This document shows, piece after piece, positions 1 to 9,600 of a stretch of 51,318 nt of DNA. Origin of the DNA: Candidatus Binataceae bacterium (GTDB lineage Bacteria > Desulfobacterota > Binatia > Binatales > Binataceae); contig DATGLK010000016.1 of the NCBI GenBank assembly GCA_035294265.1, positions 1 through 51,318 of the forward strand, given 5' to 3'. Below the pieces are notes generated by a model that searched no databases, was not told the origin of the DNA, and worked only from the letters and a program-made list of their open reading frames with translations. The position numbers and the translations under genes are program-made. Position 1 is the first letter of the stretch, and each line of letters opens with the position of its first letter.

Positions 1-1
1 G

Positions 2-1222
2 CGAGTGGGGCTGGGCACACCAATGGGGCGGATGTTGCGGGAGTTCTGGACTCCGGCCCTGCGTTCCGCCGCAGTGGAGGCCGACGGTGCACCGATACGG
101 GTGCGGTTATTGGGCGAGAACTTCGTCGCCTTCCGCTCAAGCAATGGACAGGTGGGCTTTTTCGACGAAGGCTGCCCCCATCGATGCACTTCATTGGCCT
201 TGGCGCGCAATCAAGACAACGCCCTGACCTGCATCTTTCACGGTTGGAAAATCGACGTCTCGGGCAAGGTGGTCGAAGTGCCCTCCGAGCCACCCGAGCG
301 ACGGGCCGAATTCGCCGCCAAGGTACGCGTACGCCATTATCCGGTGCGTGAGGCGGGTGGAGCGATTTGGGTCTACCTTGGAACGGCTGCGACACCGCCG
401 CGCTTTTTCGATTTCGAATTCAATCGTCTTCCCGCCTCGCATTGTTACGCCATTCGCGGCAGCGTGCATTGCAACTGGCTGCAGGCCTTCGAGCAGGTGC
501 TGGACTCGGCCCATCTGGGGATTCTGCATCAATCCTGGCTGCGTCCTCGTACCACCACCACGCGCTTAGCCACTCGCACCGCTCCGCTGTTCGAAGTGAT
601 GGAACGGCCCTATGGTTTCCGCGAAGCGGCAATCCGCGATTTGGATGATGGCACCTTCTATACCCGTATCCGCGAAGTCGTACTGCCCTACTTTTCCTTT
701 ATTCCCAACGACCACCCACAGCCCAATTTCGCGATGTGCGCGATTCCGATCGACGACCATTGGAACGCCCAATGGCTGTTCTGGTACCACCCCGACAAAC
801 CCCTGGCCGAGGACAATCAGTTCATCGAGGGCATAAGAAAACGGGGCGACCCCAACAATTTCTGCGGTGATCTAGGCAGTATCGACAATCTGTGGCATCA
901 AGACCGCGCGGCCATGCGGGAGGGGCATTTCACGGGCATCACGCGTAATTTCATCTATGAGGATTTCGCGGTCGAGGAAGCAATGGGTCCCATTGTCGAT
1001 CGCAGCCGCGAATATCTGGGCTCCAGCGACAGCATCGTAATCCGGGTGCGCCGGCTATTGCTTGAGGGGCTGCGCAAGCTGGAGCAAGGCCAGCCGGTCT
1101 TTGGCCAGGAGCACTCGCCCGACTATGGGCGGGTGCGAGCGATGGCGATTCGCTACGAAAAAACCGTGGATTGGCGTAACATCGATCCCTTCGACCCGCC
1201 GCCCTCCTTGCCTTGGTACTAA
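2..1222 (+). CDS. Rieske 2Fe-2S aromatic-ring oxygenase alpha subunit, 5' truncated
   Basis: Terminal oxygenase that would hydroxylate or demethylate an aromatic or similar substrate using electrons passed through a Rieske cluster. Counting from the GTG at position 5, the Rieske ligands are C57-x-H59 and C76-x2-H79, and the mononuclear iron site is D167-x2-H170-x4-H175. The C-terminal stretch with MGPIVDRSREYLGSSD resembles the phthalate 4,5-dioxygenase type. The frame is open to the window edge, and the first visible residues (RVGLGTPMG) correspond to an internal part of the usual N-terminus, so the true start lies upstream. No ferredoxin or reductase gene is next to it. The substrate cannot be told. 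A DUF1329 gene follows on the same strand. Confidence 0.93.
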   Translation, partial: RVGLGTPMGRMLREFWTPALRSAAVEADGAPIRVRLLGENFVAFRSSNGQVGFFDEGCPHRCTSLALARNQDNALTCIFHGWKIDVSGKVVEVPSEPPERRAEFAAKVRVRHYPVREAGGAIWVYLGTAATPPRFFDFEFNRLPASHCYAIRGSVHCNWLQAFEQVLDSAHLGILHQSWLRPRTTTTRLATRTAPLFEVMERPYGFREAAIRDLDDGTFYTRIREVVLPYFSFIPNDHPQPNFAMCAIPIDDHWNAQWLFWYHPDKPLAEDNQFIEGIRKRGDPNNFCGDLGSIDNLWHQDRAAMREGHFTGITRNFIYEDFAVEEAMGPIVDRSREYLGSSDSIVIRVRRLLLEGLRKLEQGQPVFGQEHSPDYGRVRAMAIRYEKTVDWRNIDPFDPPPSLPWY

Positions 1223-1276
1223 GACGGTCGCCTTTAGTCGCTAGCTTGCAAAACGCGGGCGTGGTATCAGAAAGAA

Positions 1277-1669
1277 TTGGAGCGCGGTTCCTTGCAAGCG
1301 AAACAACCATTCACGCTGCTGCAGAACCTGACTCGGCTGCTCTTGGCGCTGAGCTTGGTGAGCGTGGCTCTGCTACCTAGCGAACGCACCGGAGTGCGGA
1401 TGCTGTGTTCGCCACGAGGGGTGGCCGTGACCACCGCCAGCAAGTGCGTTTGCGAAGATTGCGCCAACACGGTCTCGAATACCGACTTTGCCAACGCTCG
1501 AGCCCGCCTGATGCCGATCGGGGAGATCCTCTCGCGTCCGCCCCTTATCTTGCGACCGCGCCCGGAACCTGGGCTTTTCGCCAATCCGATCGATCTGCCC
1601 CGACTGGCGCGAAGGATGGCGCCGCCCGGAGCTGACAACGCGCCGTTCACCTCCCTTCCGATTCTCTAG
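1277..1669 (+). CDS. possible small secreted or membrane-anchored protein
   Basis: Not recognised. The frame begins at TTG and encodes 130 residues: a short polar head, a hydrophobic run LLLALSLVSVALL (about residues 21-33), a small Cys cluster (CVCEDC), and a Pro/Arg-rich tail. Third codon positions are mostly G or C, like the neighbours, which argues mildly for a real gene. Against it are the TTG start, no convincing ribosome binding site, and an open frame of similar length on the other strand. It sits between the Rieske oxygenase and the DUF1329 gene. Treat as tentative. Confidence 0.33.
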   Translation: MERGSLQAKQPFTLLQNLTRLLLALSLVSVALLPSERTGVRMLCSPRGVAVTTASKCVCEDCANTVSNTDFANARARLMPIGEILSRPPLILRPRPEPGLFANPIDLPRLARRMAPPGADNAPFTSLPIL

Positions 1670-1715
1670 CAAGCATAATTTCTCTTAAAACCGCTTTTGT
1701 GGGGAGTGTTTTGCC

Positions 1716-3038
1716 ATGAACAAAAGGGCTATTCTCGCCCTCTGTGTGGGTGTTGTTTCCTTCGGACTGCTGAGCACCGCTCACGCGGATCCGTTCGCCA
1801 AGGTGCCGGTTGGCACCGTCATCACCAAGGCCAATTGCCAGCAGTATCTCGACCATTTCGACGTCGGCTGGCAGCACGAATGTACCGAAACTGCGCCGCA
1901 AAATAGCATGCCACCGGATCTCCAAATCGTAATCGCGCCGACGCAATCCTATCCGGTACCTTCCACCTACTGGGACGCCACCGAAAAATACAGCAAGCAG
2001 GTCAGACTGGTTCCCACCGGCGACGGCAGCTACAACATCAAGGGGTACATCGCCGGGATGCCGTTCCCTTACGACAAGCTGGACCGTAACGACCCCCTGG
2101 CCGGCTTTAAACTGATGTATGATGCTTACTTTCAGTATCAGCCGGCGGTGATGGTGGGTTATGGGGTCCACACCCTAAGCATCGACCGCTACGGCAACCG
2201 CTTCGAGGGCTCTTCCTACACCATGGACTACGTGGTGGAAGCTAACACTGACGCAGTCTATCCGATGACCATTCCAAACTCGCCCGGAGAAGATAAAGGA
2301 GTCTATTTCACCAACTACACCGAACAATTGTATCCCACCCAGCTCCAGTATATCGCCGGGGTGGAATGGGACTACATGGATCCCTCGCGGATTCCCGACA
2401 ACTGGGCCTATATCCCCAGCATTCGCCGCGTCCTGCAGCTATCCCAAGCCGCGCGCTGCGCACCGTTCGTGGCCAACGTAAATTTCAGCTACGACGACCA
2501 CTCTCGCGTCCAGTTGCCCCCAACCTGGTTCAAGGCCCAGTACCTAGGCACCAAGTACGAGATCACCTACATTGTGCCGGAGGACCGCTTCAAGCAGGCC
2601 GGGGATTATCACAATTGGGAAATCCATTACGGGATTTTCCCCACCCCTAAGATAGGCGGCCATTGGGAAGCCCGCCCTTGGCTGCAGCTTGCAATGCAGC
2701 GTACGCCTGCTCATGCCGCTGGCTATTGCGAGGCGCAGCACTACGACTGGCTGGACAAAGAGCAGACCATGTCCATCGCGTACGACGACTTCGATCAGAA
2801 TGGCAAGTTCTGGCGCGGTCAGTACAACTACAACCCGGCCAAGCGGGTTCCTGGCACCAACGGCTATTCCTTCTATAGCGGGGTCTGGGCGCACATCAAT
2901 CCCGACTTCCAGAACTTCGACAACTCCAACCTGCTGCCACCGATGACTGGGTTCTGGTACAATCAGGAAGCTCCCAAGCGATTCGTCAATTACGATCGCT
3001 TTGGAAACCCTGCCGGCCTGAACGAGATCACCCAGTAA
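1716..3038 (+). CDS. DUF1329 family secreted protein (LolA/LolB-like fold)
   Basis: 440-residue protein with a clear Sec signal peptide (MNKRAILAL... ending near THA, about residue 24), so it acts in the periplasm or at the outer membrane. The body is rich in Tyr and Trp, with segments such as GYGVHTLSIDRYGNRFEG and a C-terminal NYDRFGNPAGLNEI that match my memory of DUF1329 proteins. That family is related to outer-membrane lipoprotein-sorting proteins and is often found near hydrophobic-substrate catabolism or RND/MMPL genes. The start is supported by GGGAG about 9 bases upstream of ATG. A strong hairpin follows the stop, so it is probably the last gene of its unit. Function in hydrophobic substrate handling is inference. 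Confidence 0.85.
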   Translation: MNKRAILALCVGVVSFGLLSTAHADPFAKVPVGTVITKANCQQYLDHFDVGWQHECTETAPQNSMPPDLQIVIAPTQSYPVPSTYWDATEKYSKQVRLVPTGDGSYNIKGYIAGMPFPYDKLDRNDPLAGFKLMYDAYFQYQPAVMVGYGVHTLSIDRYGNRFEGSSYTMDYVVEANTDAVYPMTIPNSPGEDKGVYFTNYTEQLYPTQLQYIAGVEWDYMDPSRIPDNWAYIPSIRRVLQLSQAARCAPFVANVNFSYDDHSRVQLPPTWFKAQYLGTKYEITYIVPEDRFKQAGDYHNWEIHYGIFPTPKIGGHWEARPWLQLAMQRTPAHAAGYCEAQHYDWLDKEQTMSIAYDDFDQNGKFWRGQYNYNPAKRVPGTNGYSFYSGVWAHINPDFQNFDNSNLLPPMTGFWYNQEAPKRFVNYDRFGNPAGLNEITQ

Positions 3039-3046
3039 ACCAACCG

Positions 3047-3086
3047 TATCGCGGCCGGCCTTGAAGAAACAAGGCCGGCCGCGATA
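3047..3086 (+). terminator. perfect 16-bp hairpin after the DUF1329 gene
   Basis: Arms TATCGCGGCCGGCCTT (3047-3062) and its exact complement (3071-3086) flank an 8-base loop GAAGAAAC. It begins 8 bases after the stop codon. There is no long T-run after the stem (TACCCTCCT), so it may act as an intrinsic terminator of weak type or as an RNA-stabilising 3' end. Confidence 0.7.
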
Positions 3087-3517
3087 TACCCTCCTGCTGC
3101 ACGCCCTAAGCCGCCTAAATTGTTACCCTTATCTTCGTACTAGATCTGGCGTCGCTGGACGATGGCAGCCACGCTCCCCTATGCGCTAAACCAGGCGCGC
3201 AGCCGAACGACTTGGCAACAGCTTAGCCGTTACAGTATGACGGGCGGCTCCGCACCGCCAACTATGGGCGGGCAATGCTGTCCTACTCACTAAGTAGGTA
3301 GCGGTTTCTTCGACCACGAAGTGCTTTTCTTATTTATCCTAGTTTATATATAGAGCGGCTATTGTTTTACTTTTTCACAGGCTATATGGGATTAGTTGCC
3401 TCAGACTTTTCTCCCCTCGCCCGCTTCTTTGCGGCAGAGGGCAGCCAGCACGCCGCGCCGGTGAGAGCGCAACCTGAGTGCGGCATACTGGTCCGCCTTT
3501 AGGGTTAAAAGACCAAA
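3087..3517. other. intergenic region between convergent genes
   Basis: About 430 bases between the DUF1329 gene (+) and the beta-propeller gene (-). I see no convincing open frame, RNA gene or repeat. A more A+T-rich patch lies around 3325-3375 (TTTATATATAGAGC and nearby T-runs). Confidence 0.5.
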
Positions 3518-4327
3518 CTAGAAAAAATTTGGAATCAAAAATGCCAGTACTCCGTTGAGAGTCCCGCGGGTAAACACCTCGCCGTGGATCGGATCGATCG
3601 CTAGCCCAGTGATGGTCGTAATACCGGTGGAAGGGCCCCGGATGATCGCACGAGGCGGCACGTCGCCATGGTCGTTTTCATTCCAGATGGCAATGAAGCC
3701 CAGCGGACGCGGCGCGTACTCGGAGATCGGCCCCTTACAATCGGCAACTGGCGCGTAGCCTCCCGAATCGTAAGGCGGCCGGTAGTCGTTGCCGGTGATG
3801 GAAGCGAAAATTTTGCCACCGTGCACCTGCACGTGCCACAAACCGGTGATACCGGTGGTCGGACCGGCGATTATCGCGCGCGGGCTACTCTCGCCATCAG
3901 CCAAGCGATCGAAGACCAAGATCGCGCCCGGGGCATGCGCGCTACGCGCGGCCACGAACACCAAATTGCGCTCAGGGTCGACCGCCACGCCCGACACTCC
4001 GCGCATCCCGTCCTCGTGGTCGCGGATAGTCCGCAACGGCGCGACGTCGCCGTTTGCCATCAAAGGAAAGGCGGCCACGTAACCGCCGCCGAAGTCGGCA
4101 TACCAGATCTCGTTATGCGCGCTGTCCACCGCCACCTGCCAGGGCGAATGAATTTTGGTCCGCGTGCCCTGAATCACGCGCACGGGCGGCACGTCACCGT
4201 TGCTGCCGCCGCGATAGGTTACAATCGAGCTGGCCAGCGGCTCGCTGGCGACGATCAAGTCATGAACCGGGTCGTAGTCAATTCCGTGGGCGACTCGAGT
4301 CAGCTTGGTATGCTGACCTTCGATCAC
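3518..4327 (-). CDS. C-terminal part of an interrupted NHL-like beta-propeller protein
   Basis: 269 residues if translated from the GTG at 4327. It contains repeated blade motifs such as GITGLAIDP, GVSGVAVDPERN and GDVPPVRVIQG, typical of NHL/YVTN-type propellers, and lacks a signal peptide. It is in exactly the same reading frame as the upstream gene that stops at 4391-4393. The 21 codons between them (ISDPRIAAFAREASGN...) are also good propeller sequence, ending in the VIEGQHTK that opens this frame. So this is most likely the second half of one protein cut by an in-frame TGA, not an independent gene. If expressed alone it would need re-initiation and would stay in the cytoplasm. Confidence 0.75.
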   Translation of the reverse strand: MIEGQHTKLTRVAHGIDYDPVHDLIVASEPLASSIVTYRGGSNGDVPPVRVIQGTRTKIHSPWQVAVDSAHNEIWYADFGGGYVAAFPLMANGDVAPLRTIRDHEDGMRGVSGVAVDPERNLVFVAARSAHAPGAILVFDRLADGESSPRAIIAGPTTGITGLWHVQVHGGKIFASITGNDYRPPYDSGGYAPVADCKGPISEYAPRPLGFIAIWNENDHGDVPPRAIIRGPSTGITTITGLAIDPIHGEVFTRGTLNGVLAFLIPNFF

Positions 4328-4390
4328 GCTTGCCGGCAGTACGTTTCCACTTGCCTCACGGGCAAATGCCGCGATACGCGGATCGCTGAT

Positions 4391-5683
4391 TCAATTAGTG
4401 GCCAGGATTTGATCACGCCGGCTGTCGTAGGCAATCGCCGACGGACCGCCAAAACCCGCCTCCGGAGTGCCCGCCGGCGCATTGCGAATCACCCGCAACG
4501 GAGCCGCATCGCCACCGGCGGCACGCGCGAACACTTCGGCGGTGTGGCCGTAGTTGGCCACCCAAATCTGGTCGCGCACGGGGTCGTAGGCCACTCCCAT
4601 CGGATGGCTGATGAGCGTGCGCGGCCCGCCCAGCACGCGCAGCGGCGCGACGTTGCCGCTGGCAGTGCGCGCAAACACCAGGATCTGGTTGGCCGCCTGA
4701 TTGGTTACAAACAGCTCGTTATGATTCGTATCGACCATCACCCCGGTGGGCCAGTTAAGCCGGGTCTTGCTGCCCTCGATCACCCGCAGCGGGGCCACGT
4801 CGCCCTTGCCATCGTCCTTGTAAACCGTAATTGAAGGGGGATAGTAATGGCCGCCGCCGGGATAATCCCGATCCCATTGTCCTTGCGACCAATTGCCGTA
4901 ATTGGCCACCACAATCTCGCCGTTCTTCTCGTCCCAGAACAAGCCGTGCGGATCGGCCAGGCCGGTGTGCGGGCCGCGGATGGAGCGCAGCGGCGGGTCG
5001 GCGTTCTGCGCTCCGATCTTGAAAAACGCGATCTGAATGGAGTGCTCTATCGCCAGCGCGATTTGACCGTAACGCTGGCTGATTCCGATGCCGTAAGTGC
5101 CATGGGGAATCGCCAGCACGTGCGCCTTGTAATCGCCGTTGGCGGTATAGGGAAAATTGGCCAGATCGTCGCCCCAGTCGTTTTCGGTCACATAAAAGCG
5201 CTGGCGCACCGGATCCAGTGCCACCCCAGTAGCAAAGGAAAGCCAGGTCGCCGGCCCGCGCACCCACGCCTTGCGCGGCGTGATTCCCTTGGCTTGGGGC
5301 GCGGCGGCGACGTCGAGATCGTAAATCATGGCACTGCGCAAATTGGGGTCAGTCAGGATTGCCAGGCGGGCCTTGGGATCGATCGCAACCCCGTTAAAGG
5401 ACGGGTAAGGATCGGCCAGGACACTGCACGGCTGCACGTCGCCGCCGGGAATCGTATTCAGGATCTTCAGGAATTGCGGCGACTCTTGCGGTGGAGAGCC
5501 TGCCGATCCGTGGGGGTCGTTACTACCCGCGGGGGCAGCATAGGCCACCGGGGCCAAAACTCCCCTGACCGCAAGCAATGCGGCCTGGAGCGGCCCCCCC
5601 GGTAGCCACAGGCCAGCTCCTCCGAACGCCACCGCGACCAGCAGGCTAGCAATTTTGGTTTGGCGGCCAGCAATTTTTCTCAT
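4391..5683 (-). CDS. secreted NHL-like beta-propeller protein, N-terminal part
   Basis: 430 residues with an N-terminal export signal (MRKIAGRQTKIASLLVAVAF..., probable cleavage near VAYAAPA) and repeated blades of the form PLRVIxGxxTxLxxPxGVAxDPxxxxIxVAN. The function is unknown; such propellers bind ligands or proteins outside the cytoplasm. I chose ATG 5683, not an ATG 57 bases upstream, because GAGGA sits about 9 bases before it and the signal peptide then begins at once. The frame ends at TGA 4391-4393 inside a blade (DQILATN-stop-ISDPRIAAF), and homologous repeats continue in the same frame to 3518. The full-length product would be about 720 residues. Confidence 0.82.
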   Translation of the reverse strand: MRKIAGRQTKIASLLVAVAFGGAGLWLPGGPLQAALLAVRGVLAPVAYAAPAGSNDPHGSAGSPPQESPQFLKILNTIPGGDVQPCSVLADPYPSFNGVAIDPKARLAILTDPNLRSAMIYDLDVAAAPQAKGITPRKAWVRGPATWLSFATGVALDPVRQRFYVTENDWGDDLANFPYTANGDYKAHVLAIPHGTYGIGISQRYGQIALAIEHSIQIAFFKIGAQNADPPLRSIRGPHTGLADPHGLFWDEKNGEIVVANYGNWSQGQWDRDYPGGGHYYPPSITVYKDDGKGDVAPLRVIEGSKTRLNWPTGVMVDTNHNELFVTNQAANQILVFARTASGNVAPLRVLGGPRTLISHPMGVAYDPVRDQIWVANYGHTAEVFARAAGGDAAPLRVIRNAPAGTPEAGFGGPSAIAYDSRRDQILATN

Positions 5684-5986
5684 TTTCGGATTTCCTCGGG
5701 ACGCATCAGGGCTTTGATTATGTTTAAAGGAATTATGCACAAGACAAAATTGTTGGCACCTCGCTTACGCAGCAAAATGATCGGCCGCTATGGCAAGGAC
5801 ATTCTTTTCTCTCTCTTCCCCCCGCGTCGTGGGGAAAGGGGGTTGTGAAGGCCGGCACGGCGCAGCCTGCGGTCACCCCCATCTTCACCCTCCGCTATGA
5901 CACATCATGGGGGAAGAAAGGGAGAAAGGCCATACAGGCGAGCCTTATTTCACGCAGGAGTTTGTTGCTAGCACGGCCGCCTTCGC
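5684..5986. other. intergenic region upstream of the beta-propeller gene
   Basis: About 300 bases between the end of cutA and the propeller gene start, both on the minus strand. It should hold the propeller promoter and the 3' end of the cutA unit. Two imperfect inverted repeats built from C- and G-runs are visible (around 5817-5840 and 5876-5913); either could be a terminator. No gene is seen. Confidence 0.4.
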
Positions 5987-6331
5987 TCATTGGGGAGAGC
6001 CGCGGCCAGGCGTTCCTGTAGCCTGTGCCAGCCATTGCAGGTAGGGTGCGGAGCCGCGCTCGATCGGCACGGCGATGACTTCCGCCACTTGGTAGGAATG
6101 CAAGGCCCGCACCCGCGTTTCGAGCGCTGTATACAGCTCGGGGCGAGTCTTGATCAAAAGCAAAAACTCGCCCTCGTCCGCAACCGTTCCCTCCCAGCGA
6201 TAGATCGATCGGATCGGGCCTATCAGGTTGACACAGGCCGCCAAGCGCTCTTCCACCAGGGCATGGCCGATCGCGGCGGCATCAGCTTGGTCGGGCACGG
6301 TTACCAACACCAGCAAGGCCGGAACGCTCAC
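5987..6331 (-). CDS. cutA: CutA1-type divalent-cation tolerance protein
   Basis: 114-residue protein of normal CutA1 length. Motifs seen are ALLVLVTVPDQADAAAIGHALVEERLAACVN, then IRSIYRWEGTV, EFLLLIKTR and a C-terminal half with HSYQVAEVIAVPIERGSAPYLQWL. The family forms stable trimers with a ferredoxin-like fold; its role in copper tolerance is poorly defined. I chose GTG at 6331, not the open frame extending upstream, because it matches the family N-terminus and overlaps the stop of the upstream thioredoxin-fold gene as GTGA (6328-6331), implying translational coupling. The pairing with a CxxC protein fits metal or redox homeostasis, which is inference. Confidence 0.93.
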   Translation of the reverse strand: MSVPALLVLVTVPDQADAAAIGHALVEERLAACVNLIGPIRSIYRWEGTVADEGEFLLLIKTRPELYTALETRVRALHSYQVAEVIAVPIERGSAPYLQWLAQATGTPGRGSPQ

Positions 6332-6582
6332 GGCAACAAGCGGGCCGCACGCGCCAGCGCGCGACGCAACTGGACCGGCGTGCAGCGATATTTGAAGGCC
6401 TTGCGACCGTTGATCAAAAGCACTGGGACCTCCGTTCCATAAAGCTCCTCCAGCCCGGGTTCGGCGCCGACCTCCAGCCGCCTGAAGCGGTGCGGATAAT
6501 GGCGTAACTCGCCCACCAGCATCCGCTCCATCTCTTCGCACAGGTGGCACTGATCGCGGCTTACCAAAGTCAGCTCGAGCAT
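6328..6582 (-). CDS. glutaredoxin-like / DUF836 thioredoxin-fold protein
   Basis: 84-residue small thioredoxin-fold protein. LTLVSRDQCHLCEEM carries a CxxC pair near the N-terminus (C-H-L-C), followed by EVPVLLINGRKAF with the cis-Pro before a beta strand, as in the glutaredoxin-like DUF836 family. Likely a cytoplasmic thiol-disulfide protein; the partner is unknown. ATG 6582 is chosen over TTG 6606 because GGGAGGC lies 9 bases before it. It starts 21 bases after the AsmA-like gene stops, and its own stop overlaps the cutA start. Confidence 0.85.
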   Translation of the reverse strand: MLELTLVSRDQCHLCEEMERMLVGELRHYPHRFRRLEVGAEPGLEELYGTEVPVLLINGRKAFKYRCTPVQLRRALARAARLLP

Positions 6583-6602
6583 TGAGAGCTTGCCTCCCAG
6601 GT

Positions 6603-9600
6603 TCAACGCACAGTGTCAGGACGAATCAAATTAATGGGGATCGCTAGGGTCCTGATCAAGAGCTTGCTGATCGAGGTAATCGGGGCCGGGAGCACCCTAG
6701 GATTGGTCACCGGACCGGTGACGTGAAAATAGGCTGCCACGATTCCGCTCTGGCTGGCGGCCAGTCGCGCGCCAATCAGGGGAATCTTGCTGAACACGGT
6801 ATCCAGGAGCTGAAAGGGGCGCATCCCGACCTGCATGTCGAGGGTGTTGTTGATCAGAGCCAGCTTACCTGCCGCGGTTATCTTCATCACCGGACCATCG
6901 AGCAGGAAGTCGTCGGTGGCGAACACGCCGGCGCTGCCCCTGAAGTTGGCGGTGATGCTCTGAAAGGGGACGCCGGCCACGCGCGGGTCGGGTACTCGGG
7001 CGTTCAGCCAAGCACTGATATCGACCAAGCTGAGCATGCGGGAGAGCAGGGTGAAGCGCTTTAACAGTCCATTGCGGACCTGCACCGAGAGATAGCCGGC
7101 GAGGGTTTGGAAGAAATCGTTGTCGGTATCGGCCGTCAGCGAACATTGCCCGTCCACGCTCCCCGTCAGGATGGCTTGGTGCCAGCCGCCCAAACTCTGG
7201 AGCGCGGCCGCCTGCACTCCAATCAGGCGCGCGCCGATATCGACCCAATCGTCGGAATGGCGCCCGCGCAGTTCCATCGTGATTCGGCCACCCAGAGCCT
7301 CGGCGCGCATGTTGGAAACCCGCCATTGGTTGTAGCCGCGGGTGAAATCGGCTTGCAAGTCCTTCATCTCCAGCCGACCCAAGGTGGCATTGCCGGCGAT
7401 CAGATGAACCACGTAGCGGTTGTCGTCATTGCTGGGCGGGGTGGGCGGAGTCCACGGCATTCGAATCGCTTTGATGGCGCCGATGTCCAGCCGCTGCGCG
7501 GTCGCGTCGATGTGAAACTCGGGTTGCGCGAGGTCGGGCACTTTCACCCTGACGTCCAATGGCGCCCCCTCGAAGCGAGTGCCTAGCATCGTTAGAGTCA
7601 AGCCGCCCTGGGCCAGCGCGACCGAAGCGACATTGATTAGCACGATGGGCGAGCGCAAAAAGCCGAAGCTCACTTTGCCCGGGCCAATGGTCAGGGCGCC
7701 GGTCATGCTTAAGTGAGCGCTGGACGTCGCGCGATTTACGCTCACCCGCCCACCGACGGGACCACGCACCGCGACTACCTTGGGGCTGACGACGTGGGGC
7801 AGCCAGTCCTGGGCTTGGATCTGATGCAATTCCAGGCTCAAGTGCTCCAGTGCAAATTGCTGGTTCGCCCCAATTCGAGCCAACTCGGCATCGACGATCG
7901 CGTGACCGTTGCGCGCCGCCACGTCCATCCGTCGAACCACCAACCCTCGCGGTGACAGTCTCAGGCTTCCGCCGACAATCTCATAATGGGCGGGCTCGCG
8001 CCGGAGCTCCATGTTGACGGCGGAGGGACGTACCACGATCGCATAGCTGGCAGGTGAAAGTAACTTGAAGTCGCGCACTTGCCCGCGCACCTGGGCACTG
8101 CCGTCGGCACGGCCACCCAGGGCCTTGAGCGGATGCAGTTCGGCCAGCAATACTGGCGGGAGGTTATCGATTACCAGCGGAAACAGGCTGTCCAAATCCA
8201 ACTTTGCGGCTAGCGCGCCGTGATAAGCTATTCGGCGCAGGCGGCGTGAAAGTTCAGCCTGCAGTACGATTTTACTGAACACGGACTGGCCCAGTTGGGC
8301 CTGGGCCTGGGTCAAGCTGACCACCCCATTGCGCAGGCTGAGCTGACCGTCCAAACGGTTGTCCGGCAGCGAGCGCAGAGTTTGCGACTTAAGCGAGACG
8401 CCGGCCAGACTTATCTCCAGGCGTGAATTGTGCACCCACTGCGCCGCCGTCCAAGTCTGTAATTGGCGCGGGCTGACGCTCACCGCCGCTTCATCCAATG
8501 TCAGAGTGCCGGCACTGGGCAGTTGGCTGATGCGCACCACGCCGCTGGGCAGGCCATTAACCCGCTGCGCCAACTCTCCAATCGAAGTCAGCGGCACCGG
8601 AGCCAAGCTCAAGTTGAAGCTGACCGTCGGATCGGCAAACTGCGGCGCGAGCCGAATTTGGGCTGAAGCCAAAGCTGGCTTGGTACCTACCCCGATTCTG
8701 AGCGCATGGATCCAAATCTGGTCAGGGGTCGCCAGAAACTGGGTGTTAAGCCATGCGTCCTGGACGCTGAGCGGGCTGCGCAGGCGCGTGCCCGCGACCA
8801 GCAGATGGGCGACCTGAGTGTTGAGCGCGCCCTCGAGCTGCCCCTGCCCGTCGATTGTGAGCGTGCTTCGGGCTTGCAGTGCGCCACTCAGTTGCACGCC
8901 ACCCATGGCCAAACCATCCAGGCGCGCCTGGGCCAACCAGAGCGTCCCCCGTGCCAGCGGACTTGCGGCATGCTCTGGGCGAGCATCCACTTGTAGCTCT
9001 AGATGCGCCCTCAGTGGGAGCAGGTCGGGCGGCCGGAGCCGCGCCGATACGTCGATGTGCCAGGGCGAGACTCGCAGCAAGGGGCGCTGAGCGCTGACGC
9101 GCACATCCTGAGCCAGCGGGCGGCCGTCGGCCAGTTCGATTTGGCCGCCCTCCACTTCGACGTCGCGCGTGATTCCCGCCAGCTCACGCAGCAGGGCGCG
9201 GACCTGAGCTACCATGTGAGCATCGGGGCGCGCAACGGGAGGCTCTCCCGTTCCCGACAAGCTCAGCCAAGGTGCGCGCAAATCGATCGCCAGCAAGGGC
9301 AGGCCGTGATTGAACAGCAAGGCGTGATAGCTGAACACTAGGGTCAATTGACTCAGGCGGCACAGCTCCCGTCCCCCGCGTACGAGCAGTGGATGGTCAA
9401 AATAGACTCGCAGGTGGCCCCAATAACTGGTGGTGGTGGCGGTGGCAATTATCTGAACGCCGCTTTGCGCCGCCACGCGCGCCACAATCAGGGCGGCTAA
9501 CTTTCGATTGCCCAAGCGCTCAAGCCGCGCGCGAAACACATAGCCAGCGACCAGGCTTGCGCCCAGCACAAACAGGATCGACCATAATGCTAAGCGCGGC

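Noticed and set aside
3668-4834. Long open frame (388 codons) on the plus strand opposite the propeller gene
   Set aside because: It mirrors the propeller coding strand, has no family features and lacks a ribosome binding site; it is a G+C-rich shadow.
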